A DNA stretch of 64,000 bases from Lithospermum erythrorhizon (taxonomy: Eukaryota; Streptophyta; Magnoliopsida; Boraginales; Boraginaceae): NCBI GenBank assembly GCA_019722365.1, contig JADFUC010000202.1, positions 46,685 to 110,684 on the forward strand, written 5' to 3'. Below the pieces are notes generated by a model, which had not been told where the DNA came from, made no database searches, and saw nothing but the letters and a program-made list of their open reading frames with translations. Positions 22,773-34,656 of this stretch are shown here, piece after piece (positions within the stretch are counted from its first letter, which is position 1; each line of letters starts with the position of its first letter). Both the position numbers and the translations under genes were made by a program.

Positions 22773-23230
22773 ATCACATTCTCTTAGTACTTGACTATGA
22801 TGATCATTACGGGGCTTTCACGCCCAAATGTAGAAGATTTCTCAGGTATTTTGTTATGATGAAATGTTGTATCACTTGTATGTTTAGGCTACAATACTCT
22901 AGTTGCTACATCTTTTAAGTATTTTTGTTATTTTTATACGAGCCAATGACGAAAATGTTCTGAAAGCCAACTTGATAATTCTTATGATAGTAACGAATTT
23001 TGAACTACGATTGAAATGGATACTTCGGTTCGGTTTGGATACCTTTTTTAGGTTTTCGGTTTTGGATACTTAACGAATTGGGTAGGATTTATCCCACTTT
23101 GGTTAAAATCGGTTCGATGCGGTCATTTTTTAAAATGAAAAGATGTGATCGTTACGAATTACCGGAATAGTTTTACGGGGTGGATCGTGGTCTGTGACAG
23201 AAGGAACCGGACGATTACATGACTAGGGAC
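22773..23230 (+). repeat. hAT 3' flank with CGGTTCGG-type subterminal motifs
   Basis: 23,015-23,115 carries cggttcggtttgg, ggttttcggttttgg and atcggttcgatgcgg. Such words mark the ends of many plant hAT elements and recur densely in the small element at 30,531-30,894. The exact terminus and its 8-bp duplication were not found. Confidence 0.45.
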
Positions 23231-24004
23231 ACCTCTTGGATAACAATGTTTTGACATGGGGTATTTAAGTAAGTTTAAATAATGCTTTTCATAGAGTTAT
23301 CTAATCTTTGAAGCTTAAATAAACGTTCAGCATACTAGATCCTTTAAAAAGATAGAAAAAAAAATTAAAAAATAGACTTAGATAGCATTTTTTATATAAG
23401 AGATATACAAGATATTACTTAAATAGCGCTTCTTTAGTGCTATTGAAATAATCTTTATGTAATTGTTAAAAAAAGAAAAAATAAAGTGTTTAAAAGTTTT
23501 AAACATGAGGCGAAGACAGGATAATTAAATGGGCGACAGCAGACTTAATTTTTCCTCTATTCTTGTCTTTGTTTCTCTCTTATTTTTTCATTCTCCATCT
23601 CCTTTTTCTTAATTTATTCTTTTACGCTTTGAAATCTCGACATTCAATTCTCTACCAATTATTTTTCTCTTATTTTTTATACCCATTTCTCTTTATGTAA
23701 AATCTACAAATGTACTTAATTTTCTTTGCTGGATTTTTCTTATTTCTTGATAGGTTTTTTTAAGGCTTGGTTTTTCTTTATCACTACAAATTGAAAAATT
23801 ATTTGGTTGTATAAATGTATTTGTTGGTCAAATGCTTCTATTTTCTTATCTATAATCAATTCCCGATAATTATTTAATTTATGTGTGTCCTAAAATAATT
23901 GTCCAATTTTATTTTCACTTGTCAAATTATCATAATAATAATTATAATAATAGTAACAATAAGAGTCTTGTTGAGATTGATTCTGATAAGAACAAATGTT
24001 AAAT
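23231..24004. other. AT-rich spacer with a short AGCGCT array
   Basis: 23,375-23,445 has atagcat, aatagcgcttc and tagtgctattg words like those at 8.2-8.6 kb. The rest is T-rich with no gene. Confidence 0.4.
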
Positions 24005-24540
24005 GAAGTATCATATTTAGAAAAATTGAGGAATGGTTCATTCTTATATAAATCACAAAATTAAAAGAGATGATTCGTTTACTATAAGTCTAGGTTAAGG
24101 AGTTCTTTCATATCTGCGATTGATTTTTAAGATGGCACGTCTTTGGGCTTATGAAGTGTGCCTCTTTCACTCTTATAATAGATTAGTTCGGCCAGATTAA
24201 ATTGGTTATGCAGTGTGAGCCACTTTGTTGGTATACGACCTGCGTATTTAAAACTGAATGAAATTGCCATAGCCGTTTGAAAGAGGCTTTGAAGTACCTC
24301 ATTATATTTTGCCTAGACTGTGATTTGTAAGGAAACTCATATATGAGGAGAATTTGAGATTTGGCTCGATAGGTTCAAATGTTCCACGTGTAAATATGTA
24401 TTGAAAAATTGAGGGGAGAGTTCGTTCAAATATAAGTTAAAAAACTACTAAACTACTACTTAGAATTGGTTTTAAGATGGTGTCTTGTTGGACTTATGAA
24501 GTTTTTCTCTCCTCCTATCAGTATTAGTGTTCAGAAGGCC
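24005..24540 (+). repeat. Two direct copies of a short LTR-like repeat
   Basis: 24,018-24,180 and 24,392-24,530 share gaaaaattgagg, gttc(a/g)ttc..atataa, taga.ttg.ttttaagatgg, ttgg.cttatgaag and a ctcttt/tctctcct end, in the same orientation about 370 bases apart. The block resembles text common in plant copia LTRs. No coding capacity. Confidence 0.5.
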
Positions 24541-27394
24541 AGTCGTCAATTTTAGAGTCTTAATTACAATCATGATTGTTTGCTCTTACTTTACTATATT
24601 CAATCTATATGTGTATGTGTTTGTATTCAATTTATGATGGATTTAGTGTTGACTAAATTGTGTGGTTCATATTATTGTGAGGTTTATATGTAAAATGCTT
24701 TATTTTGTTTGGTCAATCACTGTCATTTGTTTGGATTTGTTGTATCTCACTCAATACCAAAATAAATTAGATTTTAAAAATTTCTTTGTGATAGTTGATT
24801 ATTTGCGTTTTTAATATCTGGCTTTTCACAATTTGATGTAAACTTTTGATATCAAAGCCAATAAAAATGTTTTCATCCCAAATAATAATTTATTTTGAAA
24901 TAAGGAATTATATTTATCTGTATGGGTTGCTAAGGATACGAGAATTAGAATGGATTGAGATCATACTGGAAGTGTTTAAGTAGAGCCTTATGCTAAAATT
25001 TAATCAATGATATACACAGAAAGTAGTAACTTAATTAGGGGACTATGATCTTGTAACTTAACTAGGGAACCGTGTTAGTCTTAAATTGTCTCCTTCAGTT
25101 GAGCGTCTATTAATTACTACTTACATGGGGAATATGGTGGATGCTTTCCGGACGCATGCCATGCAAACAAAAGAACTTGGTACTTGTCCAGTGTGACAAA
25201 ATTGGAGGTTCTTTCTTTTACATGAGAGTTAGCAGCAATGCCAATGTTGCTCATAGGCAATACTAGAAAATCCTTGTCTATCCAATTGAAAACATATATG
25301 TTATTTCATATTGGTATTTTCTTTGACTAGTTAAGGTGTCAATGCTTGCCAATTATGCTCTGGAAGAACTGTAAGATTATTTTCAGTATGGAGCTCTAGA
25401 TGGTCCCATTTCATATTGGTATTTTCTTAATGCATTGCTTATCACATCTCTCTTGTTAATCCTTTATCCTTTGATATGCCCAACAGGAACAAAACTGGAG
25501 TTCAATGACTTTGAGCAGCCATTATATTTAGGTCAAATGGCTTTACTTAATACTGAGATTTCGTTTATTTTATCGTTCGATCCTTTCATGTCGAGCTTTC
25601 GGCCGAATCTATCATGAATCAAATGACTCACTCTTATTTTCGTCAATTCCTCAGTTTTTTATCATTTTTATCATTTAGCTAGGTGTATGTTCGTCTGCTC
25701 AAACAAAAAGTACTATTCATCATCCTCACCTAAATTTTTTTATCTTTTCCTCAGATTTTGATGTTGATTAGATATTTCACCTAAATTTATATAAAAAGCA
25801 CCGATGCAAAAGTTTTGGTAAGGTCGTTAATGGTTATGATAGGTTTTTGTTCATCTTCAAAAAATTGGTGCTATATCCTTTGTGTTCTTTTAATCATATT
25901 CCATTTTACTGGTTGAGTATTAATGTAAACATAATATTGTTTTTGATGCAAATTTGTAGTCATATTTCAGGAAGGATCTCAAACAAACTACAAGATCGTG
26001 TGATTACCTACTATTCGATCACAGAATTATTAGAAGTGTGTGGCTCGGTCTTTCTGAAAACCCCAACTAAAAGGATTGCATTTAAAAAAATGAAAACATA
26101 GGTAAAGAAGATAGGGCCCCACTTTTAAAAAAAATTTAAAAAAAGAGAAAACAATTAAAGAAGACAAATAGACGAGAGTTGATTGATGGTTTTGCTTCAA
26201 GAAATGTAAGAAGAATTTCAATTTTCAAATAGATTATTTATTTTTCTGTGAAACTTTGATGAATGTTAGAAATAGTCTACATATTTGTTTTTTTCGTTTA
26301 AATATGATTCTTTATTTTTTATTATGCGTTGAGAATGCGACCCGTTTTAAATCTTGTACAAGGTCCACATTTTTTATTATAAGGTGACCCTCCTCTTGTG
26401 TAGAGTGTTTTTCAAATTTAAAAGATGTTGTCATTATCAATTTAGTTTTGTAATAGCCTTGAAGGCTAAAACGTGTATATTATTTATTCATGTAATACAT
26501 AACTAAATTCAATCAAAGGTTGACAAGGAAACGTAAAGCTTGTTCTTATTGTTCTAGTTAACATTAGTATATTAGGTTTAATGGCGTGATGTTTTTATGT
26601 TTCGAGATGTTTAGGTCGATCACTTTTTATGTTTCCAAGCTGTCTGTCCAATCCACTATCTTTAAAATATTCGATCGATCACCTATTTTCGGTCGATCGC
26701 CTATGTTTCAGCCCGGCCGGTCGTGCTTCATCTTTGAAAAGTTCCGGTCGATCACGGATTCGATTAGGTGAAAGATGAAAATACTGCGAAAAATCGCGTG
26801 TTTACTAAAATTTGAATGGGTTATCGGTGAAGCATTTAAAGATAGGTGATCGGCTAAACGATTTGAAGCTTGTCGATATAGCTATCTTATAAACATCAGG
26901 ATGTTTTACGGGCATAGTGTAAAGAGATGAGGCCCTAATATACATAATTTTAGTAATTTTTAGCTTTTTAAATAATTTTTAATGTGTATCAACTATATTA
27001 TTATTTAATAAAATAGAAATATAATAGTAACTAATTTTTTTTGTTCACTTTTTATAAAAATTACAAAGTAGAGATTAATAATAGTGAGATTTAAAATGAT
27101 ACACAACCAACATAGTAAAATACCCCTATTAGCATATAACCCATTAAATTTAAAGTAAATATTTCTTTAATATATCATAATACAAAATTTATGAACTTAA
27201 TGAATCATAATTAAATTTATCTCCAAGAGTTAACATAATACTCTACATTAATTTCTTAAATTTGCTAATATTGTGTATTTTAAATAAATATCAAAGTCTA
27301 AGATTATTGATTGTTAAACTAAATTAAAACCAAAGGCTTTGACAATTATTATTAAAAGTCAATATGTTGGGCTTAATAAAAAACAAAAACATAA
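24541..27394. other. AT-rich region with possible exon-like fragments
   Basis: No intact gene. Two short stretches look exon-like. 25,490-25,560 follows a ttgatatgcccaacag acceptor-like site and reads GTKLEFNDFEQPLYLGQMAL. 25,976-26,085 follows catatttcag and reads GRISNKLQDRVITYYS, ITELLEVCGSVFLKTPTK. I do not recognise either, and they could be chance. 26,600-26,765 has repeated GGTCGATCAC-like words. The rest is low-complexity A/T DNA. Confidence 0.3.
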
Positions 27395-27419
27395 ATATAT
27401 AAGAACATTATTAATTTGG

Positions 27420-27628
27420 TGTTAATTGTGGTGAAGAAAGGCTCTTATATGTGGTGAAGAAACAGATTTCACTGTGTTAATTCTTCCAGAGAAAAATAAC
27501 AAAACATAAAATAATATTGAGTTGGAAGAATCAGACCCTCACAATCACATTGATCACAATTTTAAAAGACCTGAAAGATAACCCACTCTACTAAGCAACC
27601 TATATGTTAGAAACTGTATACTATGAAT
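27420..27628 (-). mobile_element. SINE-like insertion with perfect 25-bp target duplications
   Basis: The 209-bp segment is flanked by identical 25-base direct repeats at 27,395-27,419 and 27,629-27,653 (core taagaacattattaatttgg). On the minus strand it carries ggttgcttagtagagtggg (box-A-like, TRGCNNAGTNGG) near its start and gggtctgattcttcc (box-B-like) about 70 bases on, preceded by tgtgattgtgagg. That word also occurs in the SINE at 13,205-13,390. Long exact duplications with pol III-type boxes point to a tRNA-derived SINE. There is no long A tail. Confidence 0.65.
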
Positions 27629-27653
27629 ATATATAAGAACATTATTAATTTGG

Positions 27654-29590
27654 GCGCAACGAAGTGGAAACATTGGAACAGGTTATAGCCCGCAGCCATT
27701 AACCTTTACTATTATACTCAATACACTAAAAAGATCATTCATCCGAACGAGCGTGCATGAATCAAATGTATTAAATGCATGTTTACATAGTATTGGTACA
27801 AAATCCATGAGGCGATCCTGTGATCCGAAAGCAAAAACTTGTGGTAGTACCGTTGATATTGTTGCTGGTGGTAATGCAATCATTGTGGGAAACACACAAA
27901 ATTTGGGTGAGCAAACTAGAGTTTGCTGGCACCCTAAAAATATGGGAAAAGGTGGCACGCGAGCACAACTATAAAGGAACAACCAACTTGAAAATTCCAG
28001 CACAAGCATTCTTGCATACGGAGTTTACACCTAATAGACAATTAATGGAACCAGATTGAATGTATAATAACTCAATAATGACTAAAAGAACTACTTTTGG
28101 CTTATTATACCATGCATTATTTTCATCCAGTGCATAAACGTGCATTCTAAAATTTTGAAAACATATTATATTCGTATACGTTCTTAAAAGTTTTAATAGT
28201 GTCCAATTTTGAATTTTGATAGTTAATTTTATAAATTTTAAACTCAAATATTGGTATATGTATGGTATAATATTTGATAAAAATATTAAAAATGTAATAG
28301 ATTTTGTACACTTTACTACTAACATGTTTATTTGGATGCCAATCAAAATAATGTACTCCATATATCAAGTCTGTAGGTTTGTTAGTAGTGTTGATTTTTG
28401 AAAAATATGCTTGATGATCTTTCAGGGATGAAGGTAGTATAAATTAAGAGGGATAGAAAACAAACCTGGGGGATTAGAAAAGAGAAGAACGATTAAGGCT
28501 AACATATTCAAGATGGTCATTTTCATTGTCCTGAATGGATGCTAATTATTTCGTCTTAAACGTTTATCCGGAGATTGGCAAAGAAGGTCGCTTGCCTAAT
28601 GAGCATATAATGGACGGAATCTACAACAATTACTTGGGTCAATTTGATGCATCTCCACATTTCTAAACATCATTTGTATTTAAATTGAAAGCATTTTTGG
28701 ACATTTATCTAGCAAGTTCGGCAATTTATTCCAATTTATTCCTATTAAGACAGTGTGGCGACAAACCTTTTACGACGTGTTCAATGTGCCGTAGAATTAA
28801 AGTTGCTAACATTATGGTTAACCTCATAGTAAGTTTAATCACTTTTTTTGTTTTTTAAAACTTGTCATACTTCTGATAAGAAGAATCGAGCGGGACATAC
28901 AAGTTCTTGGAGAATATAGCTAAATTTATTGATGTTATACAAGTTTGATCCTTTTTCGCTTAGTTTAAATACATAAGTCATGACGGAATCAAAATTATCA
29001 TCTCTTTAATTTTATTTATTAGATTCTGACAATATCTTAACGTTAATTATGAAATAGTTATTTTCTTTTTTTCCAAAAATAGATCTTAATACAACAATGT
29101 TTTGTTGCTTTGATGCTTTCGATATATAAGGTTAATTAGTAGAATCGACTTCTGATACTGCGTTTGAAAGCTTGATGCTCCGCATTAAGACAAAACCATT
29201 GCTGATTGAGAGCGGTGGTATATTTGTTAATTTAAGGCGGCATCGGTGTAACCACTAGCTAAATCATTATCTCCATACAAAAGAAATATATCTTTAGTTG
29301 TTAAGTAAATGCTTTGAAATATTCTTCCCGACCGGGTGTTTCACCCAGCGTTCAACAGTATTTACTAGATTACTAAATGTAAGACTCGTTGGGTCAGTAC
29401 AACATATAAATGTAATGAAGCCCGATAGTAGATGCATAAATAACGTAATTCACTTTTTTCTTCTACGATGTCGATTGGTGGACACTTTTGATATCTTGAA
29501 AGTTCAGCAGTGTTATGGGGGAGATAAACCACTTTGGAATCGACCGTTACGAATATTTTGTAACACTTTTTTAGCATAGGGGTTCGACAA
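27654..29590. other. Unassigned region with a few short open frames
   Basis: Frames of 73-130 codons overlap on both strands between 27,683 and 28,361, for example 27,753-27,974 (plus), with CDPKAKTCGSTVDIVAGGNA. I recognise no domain. 28,060-29,590 is AT-rich with no convincing gene. Confidence 0.35.
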
Positions 29591-30520
29591 AGTCCGATTA
29601 GTTCTTTAGGCTACATCGCGATATATCTTGATTAAGCGTATCTTTGTGCTCGTCGAGAATATATCATCGACATGAAGCGACTATGAATGAAATTGTAGCT
29701 CTCTTTACTTCTTGTAAATACGAATTTTTCTTACATTCTCATAAATCCCAAATATTTAATTGATTCGTCAAAGCGAGGTCGAACCTCAACAGCGATTAGA
29801 GTCTCATGGACCTCTACACTTCCGTAGTTTTGTAAGTCCTTTGGGATATATAAGAGTCACAGTGGTTTTATAATACCCTTTGACGTTGGATCGAGCAGTA
29901 GATTTGATGGACTAGTCTTACAAACTATAGTCTTTCGACCGTTTGTCATAAATGGAGTCGCCCCGTTCAGAAATTAGCAAGATCGAGGACAACATGCTAG
30001 AGTTCTTATGAGATGAGAACTGAGAAAGAAAATGCATCTTCATAATGTGAGTATGCAATCCGATAGTATCGATCTTATGACATGGCGGTGCGGACCGGGC
30101 TATTCTGATCGGCAAATACTTTCGATGTCTAGATTGAGCCACATCTCATATCCGAGGACGTACCGTGGTGAGATTACAGATGTGGATCTCTGTATCGAAG
30201 GTGGCTCGCCTCGGCGTACAGCTTTGCACCGCGTAGCTGTTACCACTTGGCATACATGGAGAATATTTGGGTTGATATGTTATTAGATTTGATGGGTAGG
30301 CTCATGAGCCATTTAGTCTTTCTAGCAGTTTGTCTTTCCTCAACGTGCTGTTAAAACTTCACAGTGGAGTCGCCTATTAAAAAATTACCTCAATTTCGAA
30401 GCCACAACACATTGGAGTTCTTTGTAAGTTAAACTGAAGAAGATGTATTTTGATGATATGAGTAGTACCCAATCAAATCATATCAAATCTTATCAGCATG
30501 GCACTCTGAAAACAAAGTAT
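29591..30520 (+). repeat. LTR-like repeat with internal direct duplication
   Basis: 29,900-30,080 and 30,285-30,480 share gatttgatg, tagtctttc, tggagtcgcc, gcatcttcataatgtgagta versus gtattttgatgatatgagta, in the same order and orientation. The phrase tggagtcgcc near an A-rich tract is common in plant LTR elements. The right end (caaatcatatcaaatct) resembles the right end of the insertion at 13,825-14,384. No reading frame of note. Confidence 0.45.
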
Positions 30521-30530
30521 TACGTGATTG

Positions 30531-30894
30531 TAGGGCTTAGCCGAATTCGGTTCGGATTGAGATGGAACGAAACTCGATTCGGTTCCGGTCGGTTCCGGTC
30601 ATCGATTCCGTCCGGTTGATTCGGTTCTCGGTTATTTTCGGTTCCGGTCGGTTCGGTTTTCGGTTATTTTCGGTTCGGTTCTCGGTTATTTCCCGGTTTA
30701 TATATATATATATATAATATTTTAATTTTTGAGTAAAATTCAATCGGTTGGTTGATTCCCGAACCGAACTTGGCTCCCCGGTTTTATTTTTTAACGAAAT
30801 GGGTTAGGTTCGATCGGTTCCTTTAAACACTCAATTTGATTATTTCGGTTCGGTTGGGTCAGTTCGGTTCGGATTTGTATTTTGTTGGAGTCTA
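30531..30894. mobile_element. Non-autonomous hAT element (MITE) with target duplication
   Basis: This 364-bp element is packed with CGGTTCGG, GGTTCCGGTCGG and CGGTTATTTTCGG words. It starts tagggcttagcc and ends ggagtcta (TAG...CTA). The 8 bases cgtgattg flank it directly on both sides (30,523-30,530 and 30,895-30,902), and the match extends to tacgtgattg if two terminal bases are counted. An 8-bp duplication is the hAT hallmark. It sits at the edge of a minus-strand copia RT fragment. The Asn/Arg/Glu-rich reading frame across it is a repeat artefact. The related hAT transposase relic at 20-23 kb has the same motif words at its 3' side. Confidence 0.82.
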
Positions 30895-32345
30895 CGTGAT
30901 TGTGCTCTCTCCTGACCTCTTAACTTTACATTCGACGATATTTAAACCATGCTTCCATATCTTATAATCATAAAATACATCAATGACTAAGGTCATCCTG
31001 ATAGACTTAATCATAACTACGGACGAATAACTTTTTTCAGAGTCTATCCCATGAATTTGTTTGAAACCTTTTGTCGCAAGACTTTCTTTGAAAACATGGA
31101 CATTCCCATAATTGTCCAACTTCTTTTTAAATAACTAGTTACACTCAGTGGATCAAACCCTAGTAGGAAATTCTAACAATTACCAAACCTCGTTTTGGTT
31201 CATAAAATCTATATCAAATTCATTGATTCATCGCATGAAGTATACTCATCACTTTCTATAAGGAAATCTTCTCAATACAGTTGGTCTAGTTGTTGAAAAT
31301 TCATGTCATATCATTAAGATTAGTTCTTCTACAACTTCATATGGGTCAATAATATGATCTTTTATGTAAGAAAGCACCAGTTCATGTGGCGAGTTAGTCA
31401 TATCTACACTAGGTGTATCACCACTTTCTCTATCACCTTGAGTCTCCTCAAGTTGAACCGCGTTAGTTGTAGTCCTTTTGGACAAGTATTCTTTCTCAAG
31501 AAATGCTCATGTTCTATCTATGAAAATTTTATTGTCATGCTTCAAATAGAAGTAATAACCAACAGTTTCTTTAAGATATCCAATGAAATAGGATATATCG
31601 AATTTGGTTCCTAGCTTGTCCCTTGTCAATTTCTTAACATAGGCCTCGCAACGCCATATTCTTAGAAAAACCAACGTGGGAGCTTTCTCAAACCACAATT
31701 TTTGGGGAGATTTCTCAGTGGACTTGGTTGGATATTTATTAAGAGTGAATCCAGCAATTTGTAGTGCAAATTTCAAAAAATTAATGGGGAGGTCAAATTG
31801 GCTCATCATAGACTTGACGATATCAAGTAAAGTCATATTGCTCTTTTCAGGCATGCCATTATGTTGTGACAATCCGACTGGACTGAAATGTGACATAATG
31901 CTCCAGGACTCTCTTGGATGTAGATTTACAACTATGACTAAGATACTCCCTTTCGCGATCAGACAAAAGGATCTTTATCTTCTTGTCTAGTTGGTTTTGT
32001 ACTTCATTTTGAAATTCTTTGAATTTATCAAAAAATTCATACTTACGCTTAATTAGATACATGTAACTATATTTGTTGAAACTATCAGTAAATATTATCA
32101 TTAATATATACATCTCTTACAACCATGTTCATTTGATCCATATAGATCATGTATAATCCCAATTAGATCTTCAAATTAAAGGCGATTTGGTCATTTTGTC
32201 GATATCTGAGATTAATATCATATGACTCATGAATTGGAAACATGCAAGTGTGCAGCAGTGGAGTTTAACGTCCTAGTTCTCATTTATGTGACCAAGACTA
32301 TAATGCCAAAGGTATGTACGGTTCAAGTCGCTAAGCTTGTTCCTT
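30895..32345 (-). pseudogene. pol: Ty1/copia pol remnant (gag-pre-integrase, integrase, RT)
   Basis: On the minus strand the order is copia type. 32,200-32,345 gives LNRTYLWHYSLGHINEN and DKMTKSP (gag-pre-integrase, LWHxRLGHIxExR ... CxxGKMTKxPF). 32,113-31,860 gives IIFTDSFNKYSYMYLIKRKY, FDKFKEFQNEVQNQ and KILLSDRERE YLS (integrase core, DDFSRYGY...SDRGGEY, with the first Asp pair reduced to DS). 31,896-31,507 gives SQHNGMPEKSN, MSQFDLPINFL and FIGYLKETVGYYFY (QHNGVSERRN and C-terminal blocks). 31,119-30,892 gives GNVHVFK, ATKGFKQIHGID and SYSSVVMIKSIRM (RT start). Coding stops at the hAT insertion. Several frame changes occur. The text resembles the RT at 54.3 kb, so both are probably one lineage. 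Confidence 0.85.
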
Positions 32346-33633
32346 TTCAGATTTATGTTACATGTCTCGAATCTCGATAGTTTTTTCTAAAATAAATAGT
32401 CCATTTTTGAAAGAATTGTTACCATACACAATTAAATTTCTAAAGGAATAAAGGAATTCAGTGGGATTGGGTAGAAAGAAAAACCATCTAATTCAATGAG
32501 ATGATCTTTGCATAATGCAAGAACATGATAAACATTTTCAAATTTAAAATTAACCCAGAAAAAAAATAAACTAATGGATCATATTGCTAGGCGTGACAAC
32601 CGTGACATTCGCCTACATCGATCCATCTACTCCTTTTTGGGTTTTAACCTAAAGGAAGTTAACATGTATATACTTTCATAAAATTTAATCAAAACATGTT
32701 AGATGATCTCTTTAGGTGATTAATAACGAACTAAATAATAAATTAGAGACTTACAATGATGCAATGAGGCGTGACAACTAATATTTATTTGTCTGACTTC
32801 GTTTCAATGATCCGTCGCTCGATAAGGGTAGCTCTGAAATAGAGCGTCACTTTTGGGCTAATCACATGCTTGAGTTTGCTAGAACTAGGATTGAATTAGA
32901 TCGAAGGTGAAAATCAAAACAAAGAACCTTGTTCTTTGTTTTAGATACTGACATCTCTTTAGGGTAGAGAGTGAGATTTTCTTTCTCTTTTGTCTAGGAT
33001 ATTGTGTGAAAATTACTTCATGATTTTCTCATGAAAACCTCATAATATATGTAACACTATATTTATTAAAACCTGATCTCGATAGCTTAATGAAATTTTG
33101 GCTTCATTCATATAATAAATAGACAACAAGTTAATTAATTCGGGTTTCTCCAATTATTATTTCAAACGCATGAAATAAACCACGTGAAGTAATACACATA
33201 CTTACAAATCTAACAAAATGTACATTGTATGCCAAGATCCTATCTGTCAAAATACAAACTTAAGCATGCATACATTTTGAATTCCAATACAAAAGTAGGT
33301 CAACAAGCAAATTATGTCTCACAATATAAGTCTTGGTGTCATTGGTATAACATAAGGACGCCTAGTGATTTTGTGTCATTGAGCCCAAAATGTATTATAA
33401 ATCTAAGCAATCAATTTACCAAACTTAATTGGAATGATCCATCTGAAGCTCATAACATTATTGAAAATCATGAAGATGATCATACTTTCCTATTACCATA
33501 ACCTTATTAGGCACACCAACATAGTGCATTTCAGTGCTATAAGTAATTTCACAACTTTTAAAATTGGTATGACACAATATGATCAATTTTAAGTGGGTGA
33601 GAGTAATTATTATTAACATTCCTCTAATCATGT
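32346..33633 (-). repeat. Probable eroded 5' LTR and leader of the minus-strand copia
   Basis: Minus-strand text near 33,180-33,100 (tttatttcatgcgtttgaaat, then attaattaacttg) resembles part of the LTR at 48,230-48,390 (tttatttcatgtatgaaat ... caattaacttgct). This fits the lineage link between the two pol fragments. Two plus-strand ggcgtgacaac words (32,592 and 32,768) are another local repeat. gag was not identified, and LTR limits are not defined. The open frames at 33,229-33,706 carry no recognised domain. Confidence 0.35.
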
Positions 33634-33891
33634 CTACATATATATATACATCACATGGAAATAAGCACAAATGATAAATACATTCAGGAGATATGATATG
33701 ATCCAAGACAATAAAACAAGCCTAACAAATTCTATCAAGGTTAGTTTTTTCCATTCAGGGGTATACCACGAATCGTTTTTTCCATCTTCATCACAGTTCA
33801 ACACATAATTGTTTGATGTTTCCATGAAAATATTTATTCCGTAATCGGGGATCAAACCCGTCCCTTTTAAATCAGTCTCATTCTCAACCAT
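33634..33891 (-). other. 85-codon open frame: integrase-like start or SINE-like DNA
   Basis: The frame begins MVENETDLK, which fits the copia integrase phrase (K)A(M/E)VENETxLK and directly follows the integrase text at 33,892-33,990. It then changes to GTGLIPDYGINIFMETSNN..., which is not integrase. The DNA there contains gggtttgatcccc, a box-B-like pol III motif, with a box-A-like tggttgagaatgag upstream, so a SINE fused to the broken integrase is possible. The C-terminal half is hydrophobic. I do not recognise it as a host protein. Confidence 0.3.
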
Positions 33892-34656
33892 AATTTTTTG
33901 AGTTACTGAAGACCCTAATTACTCAAGATTTGTTATTAAAAGAAAAATAAACACTTATTTTCTACTAGAATCATAAGTTAAGGTCATACAATATAATGAA
34001 CCTCCCACATACGGAACAATCGTAGGTCCTTATATCAACGTGAACTAGTTCATACATGTCAATGTTAGATTTAATATTTGTCTTAGAAAAGCTAACTTTC
34101 TTCTATTTTCCAAGAAAACTTTCACACAAATGGTGATCAAACTTTTTCAAATCATGTATTGAATTGTTGGAAATAATTATTTTCATACCTTACATACTCA
34201 TGTGACCTGCTCTATAATCCCACAACTTGGTATTCTGCGAACTTTTAATGGTAGCTAAAAAATAATGAGAACAACAAGTCTTGAAAATGTAAATAACTTC
34301 TAACTTCGAGTTATTATTATAACTAACGAGCCACATTCCCATCTACTATCATAAAAGGTTGTCCTGTAACCTTCATTGTCCAACCGACACCTAAATTACA
34401 CCCATACTAGTGAGATAGTGCTTTCATCAGCCCATCTATATGGTAGCCTCCTTAGCAATGTTAACAACAACTTGCTTGACAAACATGGTTGTATAACCCC
34501 ATGACTCTCCTATCCAACTTCTTTCAGGTATCCTCATCCTCTCGCTTAACAGATAAAATTACATTTGGTTCATTCCCATAAAGATAATCTTCCATGCATA
34601 TATTTCCCTACGCAAACTTTGTCCTATCGCGTTTGGCCACGCTATCCATTATTATA
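33892..34656 (-). pseudogene. Ty1/copia protease to integrase remnant, second lineage
   Basis: The minus strand reads NEPNVILSVKREDED near 34,560 (region preceding the protease), then RAGHMSMKGMKIISNNSIHD (34,150-34,230; gag-pre-integrase LGHMSEKGMxIL) and ENRRKLAF (CxxGKQxRVSF-like). It then reads GPTIVPYVGGSLYCMTLTYD, SSR (33,955-34,010; integrase VWGPxxVxSxGGxxYYVTFIDDxSRKVWVYFL). The phrase LGHMSxKGM differs from the LGHINEKR type at 32.3 kb, so this is a different copia lineage. It is cut at 34,656 by the CACTA element, and most of gag is missing. Confidence 0.65.

Noticed and set aside
27753..28059. Possible small host gene (CDPKAKTCGSTVDIVAGGNA frame)
   Set aside because: Overlapping frames on both strands are of similar length, there are no splice or start signals that stand out, and no family was recognised. 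Kept only as unassigned DNA.
30537..30743. Asn/Arg/Glu-rich open frame
   Set aside because: Produced by the CGGTTCGG-type repeats of the hAT MITE.
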